Below, piece by piece: positions 45,353-56,360 of a stretch of 64,000 bases of DNA. The position numbers and the translations under genes are program-made. The stretch spans positions 1 to 64,000 of the forward strand of contig NZ_JARFVC010000007.1 in assembly GCF_029193815.1 (NCBI RefSeq), read 5' to 3'. Origin of the DNA: Cytobacillus sp. S13-E01 (GTDB taxonomy: Bacteria > Bacillota > Bacilli > Bacillales > Bacillaceae_L). Under the pieces are notes generated by a model. That model did no database searches. It was not told the origin of the DNA and worked only from the letters and a program-made list of their open reading frames with translations. How positions within the stretch are numbered: position 1 is the first letter of the stretch; every line of letters starts with the position of its first letter.

Positions 45353-46651
45353 TTAACTATATTGTTTTTCATATGACTCTTGAAATTTTTGAATATCTCC
45401 TGCACCCATAAAAATTAGTACACCGCTATCGTGATATCTAAGAATAGAGGTATCATCTTCATGAATTAATGCACAATCATCGATTTTTTCCACCAAATCA
45501 TTAATCGTTAGCTTTCCTTGATTTTCTCTAGCTGAACCAAAAATATCACATAAATACACTTTATCTGCTGTATTTAAACTATCTGCAAATTCTTGTAAAA
45601 ATGTTTGGGTTCTGGTAAATGTATGCGGTTGGAAAACAGCTACGATTTCACGATTAGGATACTTTTGTTTTGCCGCTTCTATCGTTGCATTAATTTCTGT
45701 CGGATGATGAGCATAATCATCAATTAAGATTTGATTACCAACTTGCTTTTCAGTAAATCTCCTCTTAACCCCTTTAAATGTTTTAAGGCGTTCTTGAATA
45801 ATTTCAACGTCAATGTTTTCATAATGGCATAAAGCAATAACTGCTAATGCATTCAACACACTATGGTCCCCATAGGTTGGAATGGAGAAGGATGCGAATA
45901 ATGTGTTTCTTACAAACACATCAAATGTAGTACCTGCTGTGTTTTTGTTCACATTTCGTGCTTGGAAGTCATTATCTTGCCCGAACCCATAATACAACAC
46001 CGGAACGTTTGCGTGAATGCTCTGTAAATGTTCATCATCACCACAAGCAATAATTCCCTTTTTAACCTGTAATGCCATTTCCTGAAAAGCATTAAAGACA
46101 TCTTCAACATTGGTAAAGTAATCGGGATGATCAAAATCAATATTCGTCATGATCGTATAATCTGGGAGATAACTTAAAAAGTGCCTGCGGTATTCACATG
46201 CCTCGAAAACAAAATACTCATTGTTTTCAGAGCCTTTTCCAGTTCCATCTCCAATCAAAAATGAGGTAGGATGTGCACCTTGAATCACATGGGCTAATAA
46301 GCCAGTAGTTGACGTTTTTCCATGTGTACCGGTAATAGCTACGCTCGTATATTTTTGCATAAAGTCACCTAGAAATTTATGATACCGAATGACTGTTAAT
46401 CCCTGATTGCGTGCTTCTTCAAGCTCTTCATGTGAATCAGGGTACGCATTACCCGCGATAACTGTTAAACCGGGCTGTATATTGTCTTTGCTAAATGGAA
46501 GAATTGAGATTCCTCTTTCTTCTAATGGCATTTGCGTAAAAAATCGCTTCTCTACATCTGAGCCTTGAACTTGGTAATTCATATCATGAAGCACCTGTGC
46601 CAAAGAACTCATGCCAGTGCCTTTAATCCCAACAAAATGGTAAACTGTCAT
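45353..46651 (-). CDS. murC: UDP-N-acetylmuramate-L-alanine ligase
   Basis: Adds L-Ala to UDP-MurNAc in peptidoglycan precursor synthesis. 432 residues. The N-terminal [15 protein letters not shown] (5-19) binds the UDP moiety, the ATP loop is [13 protein letters not shown] (about 105-117), and HHPTEI with a later FQPHTFTRT complete the Mur ligase set. The ATG at 46651 follows ttggaggttctttat; a further 17 in-frame codons upstream are not translated by this reading. It sits near sftA as in B. subtilis, not in the mur-dcw cluster. Confidence 0.96.
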   Translation of the reverse strand: MTVYHFVGIKGTGMSSLAQVLHDMNYQVQGSDVEKRFFTQMPLEERGISILPFSKDNIQPGLTVIAGNAYPDSHEELEEARNQGLTVIRYHKFLGDFMQKYTSVAITGTHGKTSTTGLLAHVIQGAHPTSFLIGDGTGKGSENNEYFVFEACEYRRHFLSYLPDYTIMTNIDFDHPDYFTNVEDVFNAFQEMALQVKKGIIACGDDEHLQSIHANVPVLYYGFGQDNDFQARNVNKNTAGTTFDVFVRNTLFASFSIPTYGDHSVLNALAVIALCHYENIDVEIIQERLKTFKGVKRRFTEKQVGNQILIDDYAHHPTEINATIEAAKQKYPNREIVAVFQPHTFTRTQTFLQEFADSLNTADKVYLCDIFGSARENQGKLTINDLVEKIDDCALIHEDDTSILRYHDSGVLIFMGAGDIQKFQESYEKQYS

Positions 46652-46980
46652 ATAAAGAACCTCCAACAATCGTCTATCTGTAAGACAGTATATGACGTTC
46701 ATCTAGTTTTGCTAATTGAACTCATTGTAAACAGATGATGAAACAGCTAAGAAACACTTAGCTTCCGTCAATTGTAGCAAATAAAAAAACTGCTTTTTTT
46801 ATGTATGAACGAAGTATGGGATATATACGTAAATTCTCCCATTTCAATGAAAACAGTCAGCTCTAGAGAGAAGTAAATGCTGATGTATTCATCTCACATT
46901 TTCCTATTATAGCACTAAACATTCATGAAAACCATGAAAAAAATAAGCTGAATCCTTTGCACTATAAGATCTAAAATTAA

Positions 46981-47010
46981 AAACTGATAGGTATTTCCCT
47001 ATCAGTTTTC
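46981..47010 (-). terminator. terminator beyond the repeats downstream of the NAPRTase gene
   Basis: On the minus strand aactgataggg/aaata/cctatcagtt, then tttaatttt: a 10-bp stem and T-rich tail. It is 420 bp from the stop codon of the gene at 47429, with repeats in between. Confidence 0.75.
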
Positions 47011-47109
47011 CCAATTATACCGCATTGTATATCACTTGTTATTCAATATTGTTTATAATAAAAACAATATTTTTAGAACTTTTGGCATAAAAAACTTTTC
47101 TTCTAGATT

Positions 47110-47275
47110 GCCATTAAGAAAAGCGCAGGGCGCCCGCCTTTCGGCGACAAGCATAAGACAAGCCGGCTGGAAGGTTGTTCTTTACCTTCCGGACGGATTG
47201 GCTTATGACCTCGAGTCGATGGCGCCCGGAGCTAGACACTAAAACTTGGTACAAATTTTTATACTTTCTTATCTT
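47110..47275 (+). repeat. long-form GCGC-core repeat, tandem copy 1
   Basis: Gaaaagcgcagggcgcccgcc, the hairpin insert (gacaagcataagac ... ggaaggttgttctttaccttcc ... ggcttatgacc), then gtcgatggcgcccggagcta and tttttatactttcttatc. It is nearly identical to the outer part of the copy at 30383. Confidence 0.9.
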
Positions 47276-47425
47276 TTAAGAAAAGCGCAGGGCGCCCGCC
47301 TTTCGGCGACAAGTATAAGACGAGCCCTGACTGAAGGCGTTTTTTGCCTTCGGGAAGGGATTGGCTTATACCATAGAGCCGATGGCGCCTGGAGCTAGAC
47401 ACAAAAGCTAGGTAAAAATTTTATA
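47276..47425 (+). repeat. long-form GCGC-core repeat, tandem copy 2
   Basis: Begins immediately where copy 1 ends, again with aagaaaagcgcagggcgcc, but the hairpin stem sequence is different (agccctgactgaaggcg ... cgggaagggattggct) and resembles the copy at 16721. Ends at aattttatacctt, a few bases from the stop codon of the NAPRTase gene. Confidence 0.88.
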
Positions 47426-47428
47426 CCT

Positions 47429-48526
47429 TTAGTCGACTTTTTCAAGGCGAGAATTCGGCCGATATTTTCTTCCTGCCTTTGCCTGTGGTCTACCATTTAA
47501 AATGACATTATCACCAGTGAAACCAATATTAATTTTTAATAAACTACTTCCAACACCATATATATCAACAGGTACACTTTGTTCTTCAAAGCTTTTAATA
47601 CGCTCCTCGTTAAATCCGCCAGTAACGACAATCTTAACATGGCTAAACCCTTCATTATCAAGTGCTTCGCGAAGTGCATAAACCAAGTGTGCATTCACGC
47701 CACGTGGGTCAAATGTACCTAATACTTCAGGGTGCCTTACAAAATATTGATCAATCATTGTTCGGGAAGTATCAACTCTTACGGCTTTTAATTTCTCACC
47801 AAACTCATAAGCAACCTTAAGGGCATCTGTTATACAATCGTTATTGTAATCTACAAGCACCATCAATTCATCCTCTGGAAACTTCGTATGGTATGCTCTA
47901 GTTGCTGCGACGATATCACCATCAAAAAGCTGAATAAGAGCATGTGGCATTGTACCCATTCCCTTTTTACCCCACCATTCGTTCATAGCGTGAGTTGCTT
48001 GTGCCTGTGAACCACCTATGTATGCAGCATATCCATCGCCAGCTTGCTGTGTAAAATGATCATCACGGTCTCCCATAAATATAACGGGCTTTTGATTACC
48101 TGAATGTCCGGCGGCTTTTACAACATTATAAACATTTGTTGCAACACTTGTTCTTCTTGCAAGAATTCCATCAATGATTCCCTCAAGATACCCAAAATTT
48201 TGGTACGGTCCAGTGATTGTCAAAACAGTCTCAAACGGACTTATTTTATCTCCATCCATTAAAGAATAGATTTCTAACTCTTCTGGATTGTCAGCAAAGG
48301 TTTGTACAAGGGCGATAACTTCATCTGTTCCACATAAGACTGCATTGTCCTTTTGAAAAAACTGTAATGTTACACTATTATCGGCTTTAAATTCTTTTAT
48401 AATTTCTCTCGTTTTTAAAAAATAAACAGCTGAAAACCAACCATTTTTTATACGCTCATCAAATTTAAACGTATGATTCGTTAATCTCTTTATTTTACCT
48501 TGCATTTTAAGTTCTATTTCTTTCAT
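47429..48526 (-). CDS. nicotinate phosphoribosyltransferase
   Basis: Makes nicotinate mononucleotide from nicotinate and PRPP in NAD salvage. 365 residues, a member of the NAPRTase fold: the region NGWFSAVYFLKTREII near the N-terminus, FMGDRDDHF and IGGSQAQATHAMNEWWG in the middle, LVDYNNDCITDALKVA and VRVDTSR, and the C-terminal ITGGFNEERIKSFEEQ with VDIYGVGSSL are typical. It is shorter than the classical PncB. It is a stand-alone gene between murC and sftA; an alternative family member of unknown substrate cannot be excluded. Upstream, the ATG follows gggagctttattgga-type sequence. Confidence 0.87.
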   Translation of the reverse strand: MKEIELKMQGKIKRLTNHTFKFDERIKNGWFSAVYFLKTREIIKEFKADNSVTLQFFQKDNAVLCGTDEVIALVQTFADNPEELEIYSLMDGDKISPFETVLTITGPYQNFGYLEGIIDGILARRTSVATNVYNVVKAAGHSGNQKPVIFMGDRDDHFTQQAGDGYAAYIGGSQAQATHAMNEWWGKKGMGTMPHALIQLFDGDIVAATRAYHTKFPEDELMVLVDYNNDCITDALKVAYEFGEKLKAVRVDTSRTMIDQYFVRHPEVLGTFDPRGVNAHLVYALREALDNEGFSHVKIVVTGGFNEERIKSFEEQSVPVDIYGVGSSLLKINIGFTGDNVILNGRPQAKAGRKYRPNSRLEKVD

Positions 48527-48704
48527 CCAATAAAGCTCCCTTTCTCCCGATAGAGATAGCCCCTATCAATTCGTCCAATAACAATTTACAACTTGTCTAT
48601 CTGTAAGAATACCATTTTATCACTTTAAAGTGAACCTATAGGGGGAGTTGCCCCCCCCAACCTGCATTTCTTCAAATTTCCCGCTTGAGGGATCATAATG
48701 CCAC

Positions 48705-51152
48705 TTAAGTATGGGGTAATATGCTAGTTTCTTGTATATTCTCCAATTCCGTTTCGGTTATAAGGACTTCCCGCGGTTTACTTCCTCGTCCTTCAGATAT
48801 AATCCCTTGCTCCTCCATAATATCAATTAACCTGGCAGCTCTATTGTATCCAATTCTAAAGCGACGCTGAAGGCTAGATGTAGAAGCACCACCTTGATCA
48901 AAAACAAACTCACACGCTTCATAAAATAGATCATCTTCTTCCGAATTGATTGTAGCCTTTTTTAATAATTCTTCCTGTTCAAACATGTAAGTTGGTTTTA
49001 ATTCCTCCTTAACATGCCCTACAACTCTTTCAATTTCATCATCAGAAACAAAGTTGCCTTGAAGTCGTGTTGGTTTGGAAGAACCATTTTCTAGAAAGAG
49101 CATATCTCCTTTTCCTAAAAGCTTATCTGCCCCATTTGTATCTAAAATGGTGCGGGAATCTACCTGAGAAGAAACTGAGAATGCAATTCTTGTTGGAATA
49201 TTCGCTTTTATAAGTCCTGTAATGACATCCACAGATGGTCGTTGGGTTGCTAAAATTAGATGAATCCCGCAAGCGCGAGCTTTTTGAGCAATACGACAGA
49301 TTGCCTCCTCAACATCTCCAGGAGCTACCATCATTAAGTCTGCAAGCTCATCAATAATGATGACTAAATAAGGCAGTTTTCCACTTTGCTCACTATGTCT
49401 TTCGACCAGCTCATTATATCGTGAAATATCTCTTACACCAGTATGTGCAAAGAGTTCATATCGTCTTTCCATTTCCTCTACTGCCCATTTAAGAGCTGCT
49501 GTTGCGGCCTTTACATCCGTAATTACCGGGCTGACTAAATGAGGAATATGATTATATGGAGCCAACTCTACCATTTTTGGATCAATTAATAATAGTTTCA
49601 CTTCATGTGGAGCAGCCTTGTATAGCAGACTTACTAGCATCGTATTAATACAAACACTCTTTCCGGAACCTGTTGCACCTGCAATTAACCCATGTGGCAT
49701 TTTACTAAGGTCTGTGACAACTGGCTTACCAGAGATATCCAATCCTAAAGCTACAGTAAGCGGAGACGAATCTGTTAAGAATTCCTCACTTTGAATTATT
49801 TCGCGTAATAAAACAGACTTACTTTTCCTATTGGGAACTTCTATACCAATCGTGTTTTTCCCTGGAATAGGGGCTTCAATACGAATATCCTTTGCAGACA
49901 GACTTAACTTTATATCATCCGATAAGTTAGTTATTTTATTTACCTTTACACCTGGCTCAGGATGGACTTCGAATCTAGTAACAGCTGGTCCCTGTGTGAC
50001 GTTAACGACAGTTGCACGAACCTTGAAGTTTTTCAATGTTTGATCAAGTAATTCACTTTGACTAGCAAGCCATTCTTCGTCATCCCCTTCAATAACACGA
50101 GGAATATTTAATAAATCAAGGTCTGGGAAGTGATAAGTGCCGTTGCTCTTAGTTGGCAGCTCCTCTATTTTCACTTTTTCTTTTGCGTTAGTAGTTTCGT
50201 CTACCTGAATTTCTTCAAAACTTATCCTTTGACCTACTATTTTTTCATTGGCTTTCTTTTCTTCCGATGTTGCTTCAACTCTTTTTTGTAAATTTTTACG
50301 GTCTTGCTTAAGCATCATTACATTGTAGGGTATATAATGACGTTTAGGTGCTGTTTCATCAGTCGTATTCACAAGTTCATCTTGTTCTGCCTGTCCTTCA
50401 TTATTAATAGGTTGGACACCACTGTTTTTTTCAATGCTAGTCGGAGCAACTTTTTCATTAATTTCATGAATCATATCGTTAGTATCACTTTCAATTTCTA
50501 CTTCTTTCTCTTCACTTTTAGTATATAGAGGCCCCTTTTTAAGTTGGTGCAGTAAGTCAAGGAACTCATCTGAATCCTCTTTTATTAGGTCATCACTTGA
50601 TTCAATAACTTCTTCAGGTTTACGACTATTCGGATTCAGCTCTATTACTGTTTCTTTTTCATTAGTCTCTCTTTTATACAAGAATTCTTCCTCTATTTCA
50701 ACAGTTGCAGCAGTCTCTTTTTCAGCTAAATTAGGAAGACTTATCGATTCTAATTCATACTCTACCACTTCATCTAACAGATTGTTTTCTTCTACTGCCT
50801 TTGGCCTAGCAAATCCATAGACTGGAGATGGTACCTCTGTAGGTCGAAATGGTAGCTTTGACTTCTCTTTTTTTGTTTGTTGTTCTTCTTTTTTCTTGGT
50901 AGTACTACGTTTTACGACACTTACAGGTTTAGATACTTCACTTTTTTTATTCTTAGTAACAGTAGTTTTCTGCTCTTGTTCATCCGGTATAAGCGGGAAT
51001 CGAAAATTTCCTTTCGGATATTGATAGGTGACCCTTGTTTCAATGTGCTTATGTTCTAAATTTGTTTGGTTATTGTGCAACTGAAGGTCTTCAGTTTCAT
51101 CATTGTCGTTGTCATTTTTTAATCGTGTGTAAATCTTTTTTAACCAATCCAT
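48705..51152 (-). CDS. sftA: SftA, FtsK/SpoIIIE-family DNA translocase
   Basis: Soluble DNA pump that clears chromosomal DNA from the division septum. 815 residues. No transmembrane segment is present, which separates SftA from SpoIIIE. Residues 1-330 are a highly charged, Glu/Lys-rich, probably disordered linker. The motor follows: beta domain around 380-470, Walker A GATGSGKS at about 492-499, Walker B region [15 protein letters not shown], and the C-terminal winged-helix gamma domain ([21 protein letters not shown]) that reads oriented sequence motifs. I take the ATG at 51152; a TTG codon one step upstream is an alternative. Confidence 0.95.
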   Translation of the reverse strand: MDWLKKIYTRLKNDNDNDETEDLQLHNNQTNLEHKHIETRVTYQYPKGNFRFPLIPDEQEQKTTVTKNKKSEVSKPVSVVKRSTTKKKEEQQTKKEKSKLPFRPTEVPSPVYGFARPKAVEENNLLDEVVEYELESISLPNLAEKETAATVEIEEEFLYKRETNEKETVIELNPNSRKPEEVIESSDDLIKEDSDEFLDLLHQLKKGPLYTKSEEKEVEIESDTNDMIHEINEKVAPTSIEKNSGVQPINNEGQAEQDELVNTTDETAPKRHYIPYNVMMLKQDRKNLQKRVEATSEEKKANEKIVGQRISFEEIQVDETTNAKEKVKIEELPTKSNGTYHFPDLDLLNIPRVIEGDDEEWLASQSELLDQTLKNFKVRATVVNVTQGPAVTRFEVHPEPGVKVNKITNLSDDIKLSLSAKDIRIEAPIPGKNTIGIEVPNRKSKSVLLREIIQSEEFLTDSSPLTVALGLDISGKPVVTDLSKMPHGLIAGATGSGKSVCINTMLVSLLYKAAPHEVKLLLIDPKMVELAPYNHIPHLVSPVITDVKAATAALKWAVEEMERRYELFAHTGVRDISRYNELVERHSEQSGKLPYLVIIIDELADLMMVAPGDVEEAICRIAQKARACGIHLILATQRPSVDVITGLIKANIPTRIAFSVSSQVDSRTILDTNGADKLLGKGDMLFLENGSSKPTRLQGNFVSDDEIERVVGHVKEELKPTYMFEQEELLKKATINSEEDDLFYEACEFVFDQGGASTSSLQRRFRIGYNRAARLIDIMEEQGIISEGRGSKPREVLITETELENIQETSILPHT

Positions 51153-51278
51153 CAATCATCACTCTTTCATTTTCACTTCAAACTTATCTATATAGTATTG
51201 TAACAATAAATGAAGAAAATTGAATAAAGAAAATAAACTTAGTTCAAATAGATTAGGAATGGAAGTATTTAAATTGTT

Positions 51279-51349
51279 TAAGAAAAGCGCAGGGCGCCCG
51301 GAGCTAGACACTATAACTAGGTACAAACTTTTATACTTTCTTATCTTTT
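51279..51349 (+). repeat. short GCGC-core repeat
   Basis: Aagaaaagcgcagggcgcccg, gagctagacactataactagg and ttttatactttcttatctttt, between sftA and ytpQ and directly next to the ytpQ terminator. This is the cleanest short-form copy. Confidence 0.92.
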
Positions 51350-51350
51350 A

Positions 51351-51380
51351 AAAAAAGCCACTAGTTTATCTAGTGACTTT
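51351..51380 (-). terminator. terminator downstream of ytpQ
   Basis: On the minus strand gtcactag/ataaa/ctagtggc, then ttttttt. Confidence 0.88.
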
Positions 51381-51390
51381 TACTAAAATA

Positions 51391-52191
51391 TCATTTACGT
51401 TTATTTTTCCCAAGTATAAAGATAGGCTCTAATTCCCCATTTTCATACAGGAAGGATAGTGCTGTAATCGGGACCCTTCCACTTGCGAAAAAGCTCATCG
51501 TCATATGGGCGAGGACATCGTAACCTGTATCGTTTTGGATATCAGCTATAATTAAAACGTCTTGATGAGGGACGGCTACGGCCATTGTCCCATTGATTTT
51601 TTCACTGAATTTATGTAAATATGTTTCATTTAAAATTCGACTCGCGTCATACCCATCGTTTGTATTTATAAAGTAAAATGTATTATCTGCTACTATATCT
51701 TCCTTGACTTTTATTTCTAGTGAACGAATGTTAAATCGAGCCACTTCTTTTACTCTTTCTACATTCCATTCTTCTTTTTGCAAAAGTTCCTTATCAATTA
51801 AACGATACGTGGTCCCTAAATCAAGTGCATAGTACACTCTTGTTTCAGCTGTATGGTTATCAAAAAGCAGGGCCTTTCCTTCCTTTGTTTCAGTAGGAAA
51901 AGAGGTTGAACGAATAACGGGATAAATATTTTTTTCTTTCCCTGTTAAAACATGTTCATCATGCATCTTCGTCAAAGATTCTTCTATATAATAAACAACT
52001 TCATCAATTGCTTTATCTTTTTCCTCATGCCATTTTGCAATAATTCCTGATAATGCAACAGTAACACCCTTTTTGGTCTCTCGATTCTCAATGCGTAACG
52101 TGTCTTTTTCTCTGTCGAAGGTAAATTCCCACTCAGGTCTTGTTAATCTTTGCTCAAGCTGGGATCGCATTTTCTTTGTATCCATTTTCAT
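51391..52191 (-). CDS. ytpQ: YtpQ, DUF1444 protein
   Basis: A 266-residue soluble protein of the DUF1444 family, found beside ytpP across Bacillus. No catalytic motif can be seen; [19 protein letters not shown] and [19 protein letters not shown] are among its conserved-looking stretches. The family is annotated only as uncharacterised. The ATG follows gaagggagtactttta. It follows the thioredoxin-like gene ytpP by 29 bp, so co-expression with a redox protein is likely. Confidence 0.85.
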   Translation of the reverse strand: MKMDTKKMRSQLEQRLTRPEWEFTFDREKDTLRIENRETKKGVTVALSGIIAKWHEEKDKAIDEVVYYIEESLTKMHDEHVLTGKEKNIYPVIRSTSFPTETKEGKALLFDNHTAETRVYYALDLGTTYRLIDKELLQKEEWNVERVKEVARFNIRSLEIKVKEDIVADNTFYFINTNDGYDASRILNETYLHKFSEKINGTMAVAVPHQDVLIIADIQNDTGYDVLAHMTMSFFASGRVPITALSFLYENGELEPIFILGKNKRK

Positions 52192-52220
52192 TAAAAGTAC
52201 TCCCTTCGAACCTAGCCGCT

Positions 52221-52535
52221 CTATTTTAACCCATTTAGAAAGGATTCTATTTCTTCTTTTGTCTTTCTATCCTTACTTACAAAGCGACCTGTCTCTTTCC
52301 CATTCTCAAATGCAACAAAACTTGGAATACCAAAAACATCTAACTCCCCACATAAATCAATAAACTCATCCCTATCCACATAATAAAAAGTAAATTCTGC
52401 GTGTGCAGCGAGAATTTCCGGTATGACTGGTTCAATAATACGACAGTCTGGGCACCAGTCCGCAGAAAACATTAATACCGTTTTCCCTTCTAAAATAACC
52501 TCTTTATATTGTTCAATACTTTCTAATTTTTTCAT
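52221..52535 (-). CDS. ytpP: thioredoxin-like protein YtpP
   Basis: A 104-residue thioredoxin fold with a complete active site, [14 protein letters not shown] (24-37, CPDC at 28-31), the cis-proline segment [11 protein letters not shown] at about 73-83, and no signal peptide. The CPDC motif is unusual against the CGPC of TrxA and is typical of YtpP. The start codon is 4 bp from the stop of the upstream permease gene, so the genes of the 53.6-51.4 kb minus-strand run form an operon. Confidence 0.92.
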   Translation of the reverse strand: MKKLESIEQYKEVILEGKTVLMFSADWCPDCRIIEPVIPEILAAHAEFTFYYVDRDEFIDLCGELDVFGIPSFVAFENGKETGRFVSKDRKTKEEIESFLNGLK

Positions 52536-52539
52536 TTGT

Positions 52540-53574
52540 TTAGCCTCCAGTATTTATTTTCATATCACCAAATTTAATCCAGCCTTTTTTCCTCATCACC
52601 TCGGATAATACCAGACTTATTAGTGCAGGACCAATAAAATGCAATAGTAAAACTGAAAGGAAAATACCAAGAGTAAATCCGTTACTAGTAAATGTCATGA
52701 TTTGGCCAACTAAACCACTTGTACCCATTCCTGCTCCCGCTGCATTATTTGTGAGTTTGAAAACCACTGTTCCTAAAGGAGCCAGTATGGCACCCGCAAC
52801 TGTAGGTGGAATTAAAATTAACGGATTTTTGATAATATTTGCTACCTGTAACATGGATGTACCTAATCCTTGTGCAATAAAACCACCATATCTATTTTCA
52901 CGGAAACTACTTGTTGCAAAGCCCATCATCTGTGCACAACATCCAATCGTTGCTGCTCCAGCTGCTAGACCCTGTAAATCGAGCATCAGGGCAATTGCTG
53001 CACTTGAGATAGGTGCTGTTAACGCTAAGCCCATCAATACAGCTACTAAAATCCCCATTACGATAGGTCTTTGTTCTGTTGACCACATGATGATTTCACC
53101 AAAACTTTTCATGAACAAGTTGATAGATGGTCCAATGAAGGTTGCGGTTAAAAATCCTGATACTATTGTAACAAATGGTGTGATAATAATATCGATTTTG
53201 GTCTCTTTACTCACTAATTTACCTATCTCAGTTGAAATCAAAGCAGCGATAAAACTTCCTGCCGGACCACCAAGCGATGCGCCAGCAGCTCCGCTAAGTA
53301 GTGCTGAAAACAACACTAATGGTGGCGCTTTTAGCCCATAGGCGACAGCTGCACCTATTGCAGGTCCATATAGACTCATAGCCATTGTACCCATCTCAAT
53401 AAATAAAGGAGATAACGGAGTACCAATCTGCTCTCCTACCGTCTTGATAATTAAACCAATTATTAATGATGAAAATAGACCAAGCGCCATATAACTCAAT
53501 GCTTCTATAAAATACACTTTTGGCGAAAGAGTGACACCTTTTCTTAATAAAAAATCACGCAACTTTTCTCCCAC
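52540..53574 (-). CDS. PTS-EIIC-like membrane permease
   Basis: A 344-residue polytopic membrane protein with about nine hydrophobic segments, rich in Gly/Ala ([28 protein letters not shown]-like; [20 protein letters not shown]). It resembles the EIIC_2 group of sugar phosphotransferase transporters, but no EIIA or EIIB partner is encoded nearby, so its substrate and its dependence on the PTS are unclear. It heads the run permease-ytpP-ytpQ. Start: ATG preceded by a ggtgggagaaaag-like site. Confidence 0.75.
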   Translation of the reverse strand: MGEKLRDFLLRKGVTLSPKVYFIEALSYMALGLFSSLIIGLIIKTVGEQIGTPLSPLFIEMGTMAMSLYGPAIGAAVAYGLKAPPLVLFSALLSGAAGASLGGPAGSFIAALISTEIGKLVSKETKIDIIITPFVTIVSGFLTATFIGPSINLFMKSFGEIIMWSTEQRPIVMGILVAVLMGLALTAPISSAAIALMLDLQGLAAGAATIGCCAQMMGFATSSFRENRYGGFIAQGLGTSMLQVANIIKNPLILIPPTVAGAILAPLGTVVFKLTNNAAGAGMGTSGLVGQIMTFTSNGFTLGIFLSVLLLHFIGPALISLVLSEVMRKKGWIKFGDMKINTGG

Positions 53575-53685
53575 CTTAGCAGGTTATCTGTAAAAATAAA
53601 AAACTAGTTTAAAAAATGGTACTACATTGAGTATCGAAATACAAATGTGCCCCTGTATTTTAAGGTACAGGGACAATTATTCAAA

Positions 53686-54195
53686 TCATTGATATTTAAC
53701 AGATGAAACAATTTGCATCATTTGCTCTGCGCTCTCTGAAATTTGGCTAGCTTTTGCCTGTGTTGTCAGCTTAATTCCACCGATACCCACTAGTACCTCG
53801 TAAGAGTTTCCTTCGACTTCCGTAACTTTAACATAACCAAAACGATTTTCGTCTTCGAATGTTTCAAACACAAGATCTTTTTTAGTTTTAGCTCCTGTAG
53901 ACTCAAACATGACTTTACTATCTAATTCTTCATTTGGATTAACAAACAAGATATACAGTTGTTTTCCCTGTTCAAAAATTAGATTATTGGTTCCTTCACT
54001 TTCGATTTTCATAGCGTTCGGTAAATAATAGGATATGCTTTCAAAGCTTTTATTTGTTTCCATTGGTTTGTTATTAAAAGCCTCTTCAATTTTAGCTGTC
54101 GTATTTTTTATCTCATCATCAACCGATACCGAACAACCTACTAATAGTCCTGTTAGTAGAAGTAAACAGGCAAATAGTACTATTCTATTTTTCAT
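53686..54195 (-). CDS. putative lipoprotein, unknown function
   Basis: About 169 residues with a lipoprotein signal: basic MKNR, hydrophobic VLFACLLLLTGLLVGC ending in the lipobox LVGC (C21), so it would be anchored on the outer face of the membrane. The mature part (about 150 residues) is hydrophilic with no motif I recognise. The ATG at 54195 follows tggaggggagaagaaa; an earlier in-frame ATG has no such site. A weak stem ccctgtac/gtacaggg lies downstream (53650-53675). It stands alone between the permease gene and the ytoQ-like remnant. Confidence 0.75.
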   Translation of the reverse strand: MKNRIVLFACLLLLTGLLVGCSVSVDDEIKNTTAKIEEAFNNKPMETNKSFESISYYLPNAMKIESEGTNNLIFEQGKQLYILFVNPNEELDSKVMFESTGAKTKKDLVFETFEDENRFGYVKVTEVEGNSYEVLVGIGGIKLTTQAKASQISESAEQMMQIVSSVKYQ

Positions 54196-54411
54196 TTTCT
54201 TCTCCCCTCCAGTATTAAGGAAGTTTCTAAAGTGCATGCTCAGAGTTGGCTTAGAAAACCGCGTAGTTTCATGATGAAATTGCCAGCCTTGTTCTTCTTA
54301 CGACTCATCTATAATCTTCATGATGATTTTTTACATAATTAAAATAAGACTACTAGATTTGGAAGCTTTTTACGAGAACAAGAAATACGCTAGTAATAAA
54401 TTCGAGGATTT

Positions 54412-54440
54412 TTGACAACCTCTGACATACCTAATACTAT
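54412..54440 (+). promoter_or_regulatory. promoter facing the ytoQ-like remnant
   Basis: TTGACA (54412-54417), 17-base spacer, TACTAT (54435-54440), plus strand. The only plus-strand reading frame downstream is the short remnant at 54598. Confidence 0.55.
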
Positions 54441-54597
54441 AATACCCCTATTATTTTATAGGTGACAAGTAGTTTCTAGTAATTTCTAGTTAAATCCTAC
54501 TATAAGAAAATATTAACAAATCGTGTTAAAATGTTCATACACGCTATGGATGTCTTCTGACGGCATAGTTAAGATTACTCAAAAGAGAGGATTTAAG

Positions 54598-54672
54598 TTG
54601 CAAGTAATTGTCTATTTAGCGGGAGAAACAGTATGTATACGAAAACTAATTCTGATAACTAGAAGAGGATAG
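54598..54672 (+). pseudogene. ytoQ: probable decayed ytoQ (24-codon remnant)
   Basis: A TTG start after agagaggatttaag opens a frame that begins MQVIVYLAGE, which is how I recall YtoQ-family proteins starting, then runs TVCIRKLILITRRG and stops. The end LILITRR also resembles the kPLILI segment near the C-terminus of the family, so an internal deletion that joined the two ends would explain it. YtoQ sits near ytoP in B. subtilis. A promoter (54412) and ribosome site are intact. This rests on memory of the family, not on a search. Confidence 0.42.
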
Positions 54673-54697
54673 GATAAGTCCTCTCCCTAGTTATTTT
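54657..54697. terminator. bidirectional terminator after the remnant and the DUF84 gene
   Basis: Taactagaagaggata pairs imperfectly with gtcctctccctagtta; T-rich downstream on the plus strand. Confidence 0.7.
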
Positions 54698-55203
54698 AAA
54701 TTATACAGATATTGCCCGACTAATAGTCTTGCAAGGTGTGTGAACATTTCTGTTCGATTGACTAGCCCGTTTGTAAAAACACCGATTGCACCTTCATTAT
54801 GTCTTACATTTCTTAATGTTGTATATTCGTCCATGACATCACCTAGTTCTCGACCACTTCTAACACCCTCTGCCACTTGAGTAGGCAACAGGATCCTAGC
54901 TCCTCCTGCTATAATGGGTTCATTCTCCCCATCGTATATGGAGCCCCAATTACATAAAAATAACCCTTTAGAAGTTTCAATTACTCCTCCCTCTAGGCCA
55001 ACTCCAATATCAGCATGCTCTTTACTCCGAGAAAGCATTGCGCGGTTTATAGCTCCCTCAATTGTTTCTGTGTCTGAAAATGGTTGCGATGAAACGCCTG
55101 ATGGAACAGATGTAGGTAAATAGGTAACATCTTGATCATTGAACGCACTTTTAACAGCATTAACCTTAGTTGGATTTTTCGTACCAATTGCTACTTTAAG
55201 CAT
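54691..55203 (-). CDS. DUF84 / inosine-xanthosine triphosphatase-like protein
   Basis: A 170-residue protein of the YjjX/DUF84 family, which removes non-canonical purine nucleoside triphosphates. The start MLKVAIGTKNPTKVNAVKSAF and SSQPFSDTETIEGAINRA, GVGLEGGVIE and the C-terminal TNGLVNRTEMFTHLARLL match the family. Activity on ITP/XTP is inferred. It is downstream of ytoP on the same strand, separated by a terminator hairpin. Confidence 0.85.
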   Translation of the reverse strand: MLKVAIGTKNPTKVNAVKSAFNDQDVTYLPTSVPSGVSSQPFSDTETIEGAINRAMLSRSKEHADIGVGLEGGVIETSKGLFLCNWGSIYDGENEPIIAGGARILLPTQVAEGVRSGRELGDVMDEYTTLRNVRHNEGAIGVFTNGLVNRTEMFTHLARLLVGQYLYNLK

Positions 55204-55251
55204 ATTAATTCCCCTCGCTAAACTTATAAATTTTGACTGTTCATTCCATAA

Positions 55252-55281
55252 ATAAAAAGAGCCAAAAGGCTCTTTTTATTT
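55252..55281. terminator. terminator downstream of ytoP
   Basis: Aaaaagagcc/aaaa/ggctcttttt, symmetric, T-rich in both directions. Confidence 0.88.
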
Positions 55282-55286
55282 ATCAC

Positions 55287-56360
55287 TTAGCTATTGCTTT
55301 TAATTGAATCTACTGTAGCACGGTCTGAAGATTTTACTAATTTTACAAGTAATTCTTTTGCTGCAGCATAGTCATCGACATGAACAATTGACGCATGTGT
55401 ATGGATATAACGAGAGCAAATTCCTACAACTGCAGAAGGAACTCCTTCATTTGACATATGAACTCGACCAGCATCTGTTCCACCTTGGGAAATAAAATAC
55501 TGGTACGGAATCTTATTAGTTTCAGCAGTGTCAAGTATAAATTCACGCATACCACGATGAGTTACCATTGAGCGATCATAGATACGAAGTAAAGCACCTT
55601 TCCCAAGCTGTCCAAAAGCATTCTTATCACCTGACATATCATTTGCCGGGCTTGCATCTAGTGCATAAAAGATATCAGGTTTAATCATGTTTGCAGCTGT
55701 TTGTGCTCCTCGCAAGCCAATCTCTTCTTGAACTGTTGCACCTGAGAAAAGAACATTAGGAAGCTTTTCACCCTGTAATTCTTTTAATAGCTCTACTGAA
55801 AGGCCACAACCATAGCGATTATCCCATGCTTTTGCAAGTACTTTCTTTTCATTAGCCATCGGTGTGAAAGGGCAAATAGGAACGATTTGCTGACCTGGTT
55901 TTATACCAATCCTTTTTGCATCTTCTCGATCATCTGCACCAATATCAATCATCATATTTTTAATATCCATGGGTTTGTTACGTTTGGCATCATCTAGTAA
56001 ATGTGGAGGAATCGAACCGATGACACCGATCACTGGGCCATTGTCTGTTATTACTTGAACTCGTTGTGCAAGTAACACTTGACTCCACCATCCACCTAAT
56101 GTCTGGAAGCGAATCATACCATTATCGGTAATTTGTGTAACCATAAAGCCTACTTCATCCATATGTCCTGCAACCATAACTGTTGGACCATTTTGGTCTC
56201 CACGTTTCACTCCAAAAATACTACCTAGACCGTCTTGAACAATCTCATCAGTATATTTTTCAATCTGTGAACGCATGAATTTTCGAACCTGATGTTCATT
56301 ACCAGGTGTACCTGGCAATTCTGTTAAAGTTTTAAAAAGCTCCATTGTTTCCTGATTCAT
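55287..56360 (-). CDS. ytoP: M42-family aminopeptidase (YtoP)
   Basis: A 357-residue metallo-aminopeptidase of the glutamyl/tetrahedral type. Metal and catalytic motifs are present: [12 protein letters not shown] (about 60-71), [28 protein letters not shown] (about 206-221), [12 protein letters not shown] and [13 protein letters not shown]. subtilis YtoP has the same position next to ytzB. I use the ATG at 56360, preceded by aaaaggggaataacata; an in-frame TTG upstream overlaps that site. Confidence 0.93.
   Translation of the reverse strand: MNQETMELFKTLTELPGTPGNEHQVRKFMRSQIEKYTDEIVQDGLGSIFGVKRGDQNGPTVMVAGHMDEVGFMVTQITDNGMIRFQTLGGWWSQVLLAQRVQVITDNGPVIGVIGSIPPHLLDDAKRNKPMDIKNMMIDIGADDREDAKRIGIKPGQQIVPICPFTPMANEKKVLAKAWDNRYGCGLSVELLKELQGEKLPNVLFSGATVQEEIGLRGAQTAANMIKPDIFYALDASPANDMSGDKNAFGQLGKGALLRIYDRSMVTHRGMREFILDTAETNKIPYQYFISQGGTDAGRVHMSNEGVPSAVVGICSRYIHTHASIVHVDDYAAAKELLVKLVKSSDRATVDSIKSNS

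Noticed and set aside
47036-47242. 68-codon frame, and a similar one at 30373-30555
   Set aside because: Both lie within GCGC-core repeat copies and arise from repeat sequence.
52697-53341. 214-codon plus-strand frame opposite the permease gene
   Set aside because: Antisense shadow of a membrane protein gene; no ribosome site and no recognisable domain.
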